DNA from: Asaia sp. W19 | GTDB taxonomy: Bacteria > Pseudomonadota > Alphaproteobacteria > Acetobacterales > Acetobacteraceae | Reading direction: 5' to 3' | NCBI RefSeq assembly: GCF_003994335.1 | Contig: NZ_PNQZ01000061.1 | Span: 186,001 to 250,000 of the forward strand | Length of the DNA: 64,000 nt | Shown here: piece after piece, positions 59,220 through 64,000 of the stretch | How the letters are laid out: each line of letters begins with the position of its first letter | Position numbering within the stretch: the stretch's first letter is position 1 | Translations under genes and position numbers: made by a program | Notes under the pieces: generated by a model | What the model saw: the letters and a program-made list of their open reading frames with translations, nothing else | Told to the model about the DNA's origin: nothing | Databases searched by the model: none

Positions 59220-59498
59220 ATGGCAATCGTAATCACCACAAAATACATCGGACCAACAAACTCTCGCGGAAGCCGAGTTAAGGCAGTAACGGGTGACAAC
59301 AACCCTTCAACGGGCAAACCAGCCACCCTGACAATTTCATGGGACTGCTCATTAAATTCGGCTGACAACCACAAAGCCGCTGCGAAGGCTCTTGCAGAGC
59401 GCCTGACATGGGATGGGGAGTGGCACAGCGGAGAGACCGACACGGGCTATGTGTTCGTCCGATTTGGTGCGGCTAACTCTTTCAGCGTGGAGGGCTGA
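59220..59498 (+). CDS. small right-arm phage protein
   Basis: 92 residues, beta-rich (MAIVITTKYIGPTNSRGSRVKAVTGDNN...LTISWDCSLNSADNHKAAAKALAERLTWDG...YVFVRFG). It lies 10 bp behind the phage promoter copy and 60 bp behind a host promoter, with no clear ribosome binding site. Similar small proteins occur in phage accessory arms; function unknown. Confidence 0.55.
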   Translation: MAIVITTKYIGPTNSRGSRVKAVTGDNNPSTGKPATLTISWDCSLNSADNHKAAAKALAERLTWDGEWHSGETDTGYVFVRFGAANSFSVEG

Positions 59499-59501
59499 GC
59501 C

Positions 59502-59666
59502 ATGCTCTGCAATAGCTGGATCATATCCGACCGCGCCACAGGCAGGGCCGTCTTTGAGACCTTCTCAGAGGTCACGGCCTCACAGGTCAACCTAGCGCGC
59601 TACGCCGTCCACACAGCGCATGAGTGGCTTGCAGCCTTGAACAAGCGTACCAAAGCGGAGGGCTGA
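59502..59666 (+). CDS. 54-residue phage protein
   Basis: MLCNSWIISDRATGRAVFETFSEVTASQVNLARYAVHTAHEWLAALNKRTKAEG. It is preceded by GTGGAGGGCTGAGCC, almost the same leader (GCGGAGGGCTGAGCC) as the following gene, which supports active translation. Built like small phage proteins with one helix and a short hairpin. Function unknown. Confidence 0.55.
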   Translation: MLCNSWIISDRATGRAVFETFSEVTASQVNLARYAVHTAHEWLAALNKRTKAEG

Positions 59667-59669
59667 GCC

Positions 59670-60038
59670 ATGAGCAAGAGACCCGCGCTTGCCTCTCTAG
59701 ACGCCGCTACACGGGCTTATTTCAAAGGTACTCAACACGAACGGGAATGGGCGCGCAAAGCCACCTGCACAAAAGACACGCGAGAGGACCTTCAGCGCGC
59801 CTATTCATCCCCTCAGGTCCGCTGCATACGCCTCTACATGGACGATCTGGCAGGCCGTGCGCGGTACTCCAAGCCGACTGAAGCCGCCATGCGCGCAATC
59901 GCCGTAGCGGCGCTCTGGATGGCTTGGAAGGAATCCCAGATCGGCCGCCCTCTAGCGCCCTCTGAGGTCCCTCTATGGGCTCTCCCCTGCAAGTCTCCTT
60001 CAGACGCCCTTCAAAACCTCTCAGGAGTCCCTTCATGA
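59670..60038 (+). CDS. phage hypothetical protein
   Basis: 122 residues (MSKRPALASLDAATRAYFKGTQHEREWARKATCTKDTREDLQRAYSSPQ...). Helical, positively charged. GGAGGG lies about 10 nt upstream, and the stop overlaps the next start (ATGA). Not recognised. Confidence 0.55.
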   Translation: MSKRPALASLDAATRAYFKGTQHEREWARKATCTKDTREDLQRAYSSPQVRCIRLYMDDLAGRARYSKPTEAAMRAIAVAALWMAWKESQIGRPLAPSEVPLWALPCKSPSDALQNLSGVPS

Positions 60039-60292
60039 CCATCAAAAGCCTAACTGAAGCTGCCCTGAGAGGGCAGGCCGGAGCGCCCACGTTATTAGGC
60101 CCTGAAGATCGAGAACACATAGGCGCGTTTCAGGTGGGAGCTGCGATATCTGACACCTGCAAGATATCCACACCAATCGAAAGCGTCGTGTTTGGTCGGG
60201 GTCAGTACGGTGTCACGCTATCTGACGGGCGCATGATAGCCGCCGAGTTCAGGCAGGGAGGGTCAGCTTTGGACCTGTACCTGCTGAAGTGA
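60035..60292 (+). CDS. phage hypothetical protein
   Basis: 85 residues from ATG 60035 with AGGAG 8 nt upstream; the longer frame to 59975 is the neighbour's shadow. Beta-rich C-terminus with a VTLSDGRMIAAEF strand that recalls the LQLSDGRKITA strand of the orphan minus-strand gene at 38.6 kb. Function unknown. Confidence 0.55.
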   Translation: MTIKSLTEAALRGQAGAPTLLGPEDREHIGAFQVGAAISDTCKISTPIESVVFGRGQYGVTLSDGRMIAAEFRQGGSALDLYLLK

Positions 60293-60313
60293 TCGCACTC
60301 CGCGCAGTTCCAA

Positions 60314-60333
60314 GATAACCTCTAACATCATCG
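60314..60333 (+). promoter_or_regulatory. candidate phage promoter, copy 5
   Basis: GATAACCTCTAACATCATCG keeps ACCTCTAACAT but departs from the consensus in the 3' part. It lies 10 bp before the start of the next small gene. Confidence 0.4.
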
Positions 60334-60343
60334 GATAACTCTC

Positions 60344-60532
60344 ATGCTTACACGGTGCAACGGGTTCGCTATCATCAAACGCCGCAGCGGTGTGTTCTTA
60401 TTAATCGAGCCTCACGCTGACGGCTCGCATACAGCCCATTGTGAGGCCACCCTAACAGCCGTTGTCGCCAGGGCGCTGATGATGGAGCCGGGGGAAAGTC
60501 GTGTGTGGGCTCCCCAGCCTTCTATTGCGTAA
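60344..60532 (+). CDS. 62-residue phage protein
   Basis: MLTRCNGFAIIKRRSGVFLLIEPHADGSHTAHCEATLTAVVARALMMEPGESRVW... A small beta/alpha protein directly behind promoter copy 5. Its stop codon lies inside the inverted repeat at 60520. Not recognised. Confidence 0.4.
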   Translation: MLTRCNGFAIIKRRSGVFLLIEPHADGSHTAHCEATLTAVVARALMMEPGESRVWAPQPSIA

Positions 60533-60673
60533 TTCAAATCGTCAATGCCCTGAGGTCTCTCTAACGGACCTCTGCCGCTTCCTCTGACAGCTCCCTGATG
60601 GTCACTTTCAGGGAGCTTTTGCGCGTCTGGGGCAGCGGGCGGCGGAAGCGACGATTTGAATTACGCAATAGAA
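60520..60673. repeat. 24-bp perfect inverted repeat flanking 106 bp
   Basis: 60520-60543 and 60650-60673 are exact reverse complements (TTCTATTGCGTAATTCAAAT..., 24 of 24). The right arm contains TTACGCAATAGAACA, the same element as at 25300, 26778 and 62753. The interior holds a terminator and a hairpin loop with CTCTAACGG. No flanking target-site duplication is seen. Confidence 0.9.
60589..60620 (+). terminator. intrinsic terminator inside the inverted repeat
   Basis: Perfect 10-bp stem AGCTCCCTGA (60589-60598) / TCAGGGAGCT (60608-60617), 9-nt loop, then TTTT. It would end the right-arm plus-strand transcript from 59.2 kb. Confidence 0.75.
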
Positions 60674-60960
60674 CAAGGGCGAGGAAAAAAGTTATCTATA
60701 AAGGATACATATAGAGTTCTCTAAAAGTCCTTTAAGGTGCCTCTAAAGGTGCGTTGAGGGTTGCCTCAGGTTTCTTTGGGTGTCCCGTAGGTATCAGCCC
60801 CCACAATCCCCCTCTGATCAGAGTGCCTTGTAAAGGTGCTTCAGGACTCTGATAGGGTGTTTCAATAAACTGATAACTCAGCTAGTGAACTCTTGACGCC
60901 TCCCGGTGTTAGGGTGGCGACAGTTGATAATCTGACTGGGCCTGGCCTGGTGCACCGTAC
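60674..60960. other. non-coding stretch before the XRE gene
   Basis: About 290 bp without a gene. It is rich in short recurring words (AAGGTGC three times, CCTNNAAGG and GCCTCAGG). A GATAAT is present at 60926, but no matching -35 at good distance. The leader of the XRE gene lies at its right end. Confidence 0.4.
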
Positions 60961-60975
60961 AGGAGGATAGATGTT

Positions 60976-61329
60976 GTGGCTGACTACAGCATAAACGTCT
61001 CGTTTGAAGATCGTAGGCGAGGGGGTGAGTATCTTATACAGGCCCGTGAAGCTGCTGGCCTGATGGCCAAGGATGTCGCAAAGCATCTTGGAGTTACAGC
61101 CGCGTTCATGTCGAACTTGGAGCGGGGCAAGACCCCCGTTAAGCCAGCCTACGTTCTTAAACTGGCTGATCTGTACGGGGTACCTCAGGCTGAGTTTGCC
61201 AAGCGGATGCTGCGGTATAGAGACCCGGTGATGTACGCCATGCTGTTTGGTGTTGAGGGTGACAGGGAACTTGAGGTGACGGTCAAGGCGCTGCTGGAGG
61301 CAGCAGAGATGAAGCCGGAGGGCAAGTGA
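60976..61329 (+). CDS. XRE-family helix-turn-helix regulator
   Basis: 117 residues from GTG 60976 with a perfect AGGAGG 9 nt upstream. The HTH domain spans about residues 18-70 (YLIQAREAAGLMAKDVAKHLGVTAAFMSNLERGKTPVKPAYVLKLADLYGV). The rest is a short helical tail, too small for a CI-type cleavable domain. A candidate lysogeny repressor or Cro-like protein; the dispersed TTACGYAATAGAACA elements could be its operators, which is a guess. Confidence 0.82.
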   Translation: MADYSINVSFEDRRRGGEYLIQAREAAGLMAKDVAKHLGVTAAFMSNLERGKTPVKPAYVLKLADLYGVPQAEFAKRMLRYRDPVMYAMLFGVEGDRELEVTVKALLEAAEMKPEGK

Positions 61330-61395
61330 TGACCTCCGGAAGTGGTTATGTGGGGCTGCTGTGGGTGTCGCTGTCTGAGGGCGCTGTAAGTGATC

Positions 61396-61818
61396 TCACG
61401 GAGGACTTATAGCTGGGTGCTGGGCAGCTACCACCGCTGAGCGCCTACGGTTCTCTTGCCGGGTCTGAAGGGCGGTGCCGAACGCCTGCTTCTGGCTGTC
61501 CCAGGCAGCCATCCCCTGCGCTGGTGAAATCTGCCCGTGATCCACCTGCGCCCCGGTGACTGCGTGTTCTGCGTCCATTTTCGAGAGTAGGTCGGTGTCT
61601 GGTCCGACAAGGGCAGTGCCGTACTCAATGTCGTTGGTTCCCAGGCATGTCGCCAGGTTTGCCACGTAGCCCGGTCTGAACGGGTACATTTTCGTGCAGG
61701 CGTCATTTGCCGCATTGTACGCACTGTTGGTCTTTTTGAGTTGTTCAGCAGGAGAGGATGCACAGGCGCTGAGAGCGCAGGCGGTCACGATGGTGGTGAT
61801 GGTGTGTCTTAGGTGCAT
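61396..61818 (-). CDS. phage-encoded lipoprotein
   Basis: 140 residues with a lipoprotein signal (HTITTIVTACALSAC|ASS, Cys at the +1 position). The mature part is helical with two more Cys pairs (NDACTKMYPFRPGYVANLATCLG). It is convergent with the XRE gene. On the opposite strand to the lytic genes, it may be made during lysogeny (possible lysogenic conversion or exclusion). The ribosome binding site is weak. Confidence 0.65.
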   Translation of the reverse strand: MHLRHTITTIVTACALSACASSPAEQLKKTNSAYNAANDACTKMYPFRPGYVANLATCLGTNDIEYGTALVGPDTDLLSKMDAEHAVTGAQVDHGQISPAQGMAAWDSQKQAFGTALQTRQENRRRSAVVAAQHPAISPP

Positions 61819-62010
61819 TTCTAATCTTCTGTTTGTGGTGGCGCAGTCACGCTGGCCGAAAACCCCTTAATATCCAGTTAAAACCCGCCACGCATTTCGT
61901 GGAGAAGTTCGACAAGTTCAAAGGCAGCAGGAAGATTTTCGCGCTCGATGAAGGGTGGAAGGTGTTGCCGGAGCTTTATCGGTCTGGGGAGTTGACCATG
62001 AGGGGGAGTT

Positions 62011-62397
62011 TTAAAGGGGACTTGAGGGTTCACTGACAGAGGACGGTGTATACCCGTTGTAGCTTGGATCAATTTCCCAAGGGAAGCTGCGTGACTCAGT
62101 GTCCCCGAGCCTGAACCTACGCAGCTCCTCAATCATGATGATCATTGTTTCGGTATTGATCTTTGTTAGCTCTGCACTCTGCATGAGCCAGCCAACGGTC
62201 ATCCTTAACTCACGAAGCATCTCATCTTCGCGGGAGCCCTGCTTAGTGCCTTCGATGGCACCCCGGATTTCATCAAGAAACACGAAGTGCTCTTCTTTCC
62301 ACGCCTTGAAAAAGTCAGCGGCACCCATAGCGGCGCCGATAAGCATGAACGCCACGAAGTAGTACGACCAGCCTAGACTCCACAAAGACGCTGGCAC
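62011..62397 (-). CDS. membrane protein coupled to a ribbon-helix-helix gene
   Basis: 128 residues, GTG start directly behind the RHH stop (TGAGTG). One N-terminal membrane helix (WSYYFVAFMLIGAAMGAADFF) is followed by a long charged helix (KEEHFVFLDEIRGAIEGTKQGSREDEMLRELRMTVGWLMQSAELTKINTETMIIMIEEL). Could be an exclusion or toxin-like protein paired with the RHH regulator; unproven. Confidence 0.6.
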   Translation of the reverse strand: MPASLWSLGWSYYFVAFMLIGAAMGAADFFKAWKEEHFVFLDEIRGAIEGTKQGSREDEMLRELRMTVGWLMQSAELTKINTETMIIMIEELRRFRLGDTESRSFPWEIDPSYNGYTPSSVSEPSSPL

Positions 62398-62559
62398 TCA
62401 AGTATTCCCCTCTGGCTTAGCGTCTATACGGCGCAGCTCACGGTTGATCAGAGATCGTACCCATTGGGCCACAGTACGCTCCTCCTTTTCGGCGGCGCGA
62501 TCAAGCGACTCTTTGAGATCTTCATCCACGCGGACAGAAATTTGGATAGTTTTCGCCAT
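62398..62559 (-). CDS. ribbon-helix-helix (Arc/CopG-type) regulator
   Basis: 53 residues from ATG 62559 (MAKTIQISVRVDEDLKESLDRAAEKEERTVAQWVRSLINRELRRIDAKPEGN). A beta strand then two helices, as in Arc/MetJ DNA-binding proteins. GGGG lies just before the ATG, which decides against the upstream ATG 62592. First gene of a two-gene operon with the membrane protein. Confidence 0.8.
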   Translation of the reverse strand: MAKTIQISVRVDEDLKESLDRAAEKEERTVAQWVRSLINRELRRIDAKPEGNT

Positions 62560-62740
62560 TTTCCCCAAAAACCACTTGTAAGCGACACTCATTGGAGTTA
62601 TTGAATGTCAATGACACTCAACGAGGGTCATTTGCTTACTTCTTCTAACACTTTCACACCCTGAAAGTCACTCTAATGTCCCCTATCAAACACCGAAAAT
62701 CCTTCTACATGCGCTTATAAAGCCGCACGCAAAGGGCCGC

Positions 62741-62767
62741 CGACGATTAGACTTACGCAATAGAACA
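62741..62767 (+). repeat. dispersed element TTACGCAATAGAACA with conserved flank
   Basis: 27 bp matching 60648-60674 with two mismatches; both begin CGACGATT. It continues as TTACGCAATAGAACAGTA (62753-62770), the form seen at 25300 and 26778. It lies between the divergent RHH operon and the membrane protein gene at 62847. Confidence 0.75.
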
Positions 62768-62790
62768 GTACGCGCCGAGCGTCTGCCTGA

Positions 62791-62810
62791 AAAAATCTCT
62801 AACGTTACCG
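62791..62810 (+). promoter_or_regulatory. candidate phage promoter, copy 6
   Basis: AAAAATCTCTAACGTTACCG keeps the CTCTAACGTTAC core. It lies 36 bp before the next gene. Confidence 0.45.
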
Positions 62811-62846
62811 ACTTCCCTGCTTAGCATAGTTCGAGGTGCAGCATCT

Positions 62847-63086
62847 ATGAATAAAGTGATCCCGCCAAGCTGGCCACAGATCATCGCCTTATCGTTTCCT
62901 GCGGCGATATTCATCACCCTGGGCGTTCTCCGCCTCGTCTACGATCCACTCACTCGCATTCAAATTGTAGGCGAGTGCATCAGTATTGCCTTCACAGCGG
63001 TCATACCTGTCCTTCTATGGTTCGTATGTTTCGCAGTTCGCACTGGCAACGCGGTTGATCAGGAAGTCCCCGGCGAGAACTCGTAA
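62847..63086 (+). CDS. small phage membrane protein
   Basis: 79 residues with two membrane helices (about residues 10-29, IIALSFPAAIFITLGVLRLV, and 43-65, ECISIAFTAVIPVLLWFVCFAV) and an acidic C-terminus. It follows promoter copy 6. Function unknown. The 285 bp up to the antirepressor gene hold no clear gene; a 40-codon minus-strand frame (63107-63229, GTG start) is the only candidate there. Confidence 0.55.
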   Translation: MNKVIPPSWPQIIALSFPAAIFITLGVLRLVYDPLTRIQIVGECISIAFTAVIPVLLWFVCFAVRTGNAVDQEVPGENS

Positions 63087-63371
63087 GCCCTGCCGGGGTC
63101 CCTCTGTTAGACGAGCAATGTACCCGAAAGAAGTTGTAGGAATTCAGTGAGGTGTTTGCACATGCTCACCAAGTTATCCGCAACTTCAATTAGACGCACT
63201 ACACCATCGAGGTTCTCACAGAACCACACCAGTATCTTCAGAAAATAGCTCCGCTTCTTATCACCTGAAAATCCAGGCCGCGCCCACAGAGTCAGCTTCG
63301 CTCAGATTCGTCTGAACCGTGAGGCTGACACTGGCCCCTCATGTCCACAAGATGAACACAGGAAGAACCAG

Positions 63372-64000
63372 ATGATTAATTTACAGGCATATGAAGGCCA
63401 CGAAGATGGCGGCAGCCGCGCCATGACGTTTCCATTTGAGGGTCATTCGGTTCGCGTCATGGACCGCGACGGGGAACCTTGGTGGTTTCTCGCGGATGTT
63501 TGCGCGGCACTCGACATAGCTAAGCCGGAGAATGTCGCCGCGAGGCTAGATGATGATGAGAAGGCCACCACCCGTATTGAGGGTGGTGGGAATCTCAACC
63601 CCAATCGCACCATCATCAACCAGTCTGGCCTGTTCTCTCTGGTGCTCACCAGCCGCAAACCTGATGCCAAGCGGTTCAAGAAATGGGTAACTGCTGAGGT
63701 CCTACCAGCCATCCGCAAAACCGGCGGCTACATGGTTGCCGCTCCCGATGAAACCCCTGAAGCCCTTGCACTGCGCGCTCTGACCGTTCTTCAGGATACC
63801 GTCGAGCGGCAGAAGGCCCAGCTCGCCATCTCCGAACCCAAGGCTGCCGGGTTTGATCAGATCACAGCCGGGAACTACCTGCCGAGCATCCGCAAGTTCT
63901 TCAGCGTGTTCGACGGTGTGAACCTTATCGCGGTCCCAGCTCGCCTGGTGGAACTTGGGTACCTCTACCGCGACCCTCAGGACAACTATCGGGTCCGTCG
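63372..64000 (+). CDS. BRO/KilAC phage antirepressor, cut by the window edge
   Basis: At least 209 residues, still open at 64,000. The Bro-N domain is clear (about residues 20-125: FEGHSVRVMDRDGEPWWFLADVCAALDIAKPENVAARLDDDEKATT...NQSGLFSLVLTSRKPDAKRFKKWVTAEVLPAIRKTGGY). The start of a KilAC-like DNA-binding domain follows (SEPKAAGFDQITAGNYLPSIRKFFSVF...ARLVELGYLYRDPQDNYRVR). AGGAAG lies upstream of the ATG. Such proteins counteract repressors in temperate phages. Confidence 0.88.
   Translation, partial: MINLQAYEGHEDGGSRAMTFPFEGHSVRVMDRDGEPWWFLADVCAALDIAKPENVAARLDDDEKATTRIEGGGNLNPNRTIINQSGLFSLVLTSRKPDAKRFKKWVTAEVLPAIRKTGGYMVAAPDETPEALALRALTVLQDTVERQKAQLAISEPKAAGFDQITAGNYLPSIRKFFSVFDGVNLIAVPARLVELGYLYRDPQDNYRVR

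Larger units (their letters stand above)
22556..64000. mobile_element. temperate T7-like prophage, left boundary at tRNA-Gly, right end outside the window
   Basis: Everything right of the tRNA is phage-like. A single-subunit RNA polymerase and T7-type replication genes lie on the plus strand (22.6-38.6 kb). Terminase, portal, capsid, tail and lysis genes lie on the minus strand (58.5-38.6 kb). A regulatory arm with XRE and BRO/KilAC proteins occupies 59-64 kb. The left boundary is placed at the tRNA 3' end because tRNA 3' ends are classic integrase targets and host genes stop there. No integrase and no second copy of the tRNA tail occur before 64,000, so the right boundary is unknown. The RNA polymerase catalytic residues are intact and no major structural gene looks decayed, so the element may be functional. 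Confidence 0.85.

Noticed and set aside
61833-62036. 67-codon plus-strand frame (TTG start) between the lipoprotein and membrane-protein genes
   Set aside because: No ribosome binding site, weak start, and it overlaps the 3' end of a better-supported minus-strand gene; the C-terminal part looks protein-like, but the evidence is too thin.

Overview
The window holds about 22.5 kb of alphaproteobacterial chromosome followed by at least 41.4 kb of a T7-like (podovirus-type) prophage that runs off the right edge. The host is most likely an acetic acid bacterium (Acetobacteraceae). This is inferred from a fused ispDF gene, an ATP12-type F1-ATPase chaperone, metZ behind a SAM-II riboswitch, and general protein character. 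The family-level assignment is not proven from the sequence alone.

Host part (1-22,555). From the left: the start of an exported protein, an EcsC-family protein, aat, two paralogous exported proteins with coupled translation, a Gly/Pro-rich exported protein and a bcp peroxiredoxin. Next comes a tightly packed run of a YhdP-like giant AsmA protein, rarA, an rluC/D-type pseudouridine synthase, AsmA and the ATP12 chaperone, whose junctions mostly overlap by 4 bp. After a terminator come ispDF and an MFS sugar porter on the minus strand. Then follow a sensor-type diguanylate cyclase (beta-propeller, Y_Y_Y, membrane helix, GGEEF), apaG, and metZ with a SAM-II riboswitch and a sigma70-like promoter. 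The host part ends with tRNA-Gly(CCC).

Prophage part (22,556-64,000+). The prophage begins directly behind the tRNA, the likely attachment site. The plus-strand left arm (22.6-38.6 kb) encodes a single-subunit phage RNA polymerase split into two reading frames. It continues with T7-type replication and recombination genes: gp2.5-like SSB, RusA resolvase, gp4-like primase-helicase, endonuclease VII, gp5-like DNA polymerase, nucleotidyltransferase, cytosine-5 methyltransferase, 5'-3' exonuclease and a DUF3310 protein, with many small genes between them. The morphogenesis and lysis genes (58.5-38.6 kb) lie on the minus strand, converging on the left arm. They encode tail collar and tail proteins, internal virion proteins, terminase, portal, scaffold, an SU10/DUF5309-like capsid protein, connector, tail fibre, lysis proteins and a T4-type endolysin. 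A 13-bp-stem terminator separates the modules. The right arm (59.1-64 kb) carries small plus-strand genes, an XRE regulator, a minus-strand block (lipoprotein, membrane protein, ribbon-helix-helix regulator) and a truncated BRO/KilAC antirepressor. No integrase or attR is visible; both are expected beyond the right edge.

Most notable signals. (1) A 20-bp plus-strand element, consensus ATAAACCTCTAACGTKACHR, occurs seven times just upstream of phage genes and is the best candidate for the promoter of the phage RNA polymerase. (2) One copy lies exactly at the seam where the RNA polymerase gene is broken in two. (3) A second dispersed element, TTACGYAATAGAACAGTA, could be a repressor operator; two copies form a perfect 24-bp inverted repeat around a terminator. 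(4) Several phage genes appear to start at ATA or ATT codons behind good ribosome binding sites, so ordinary ORF callers miss or truncate them.
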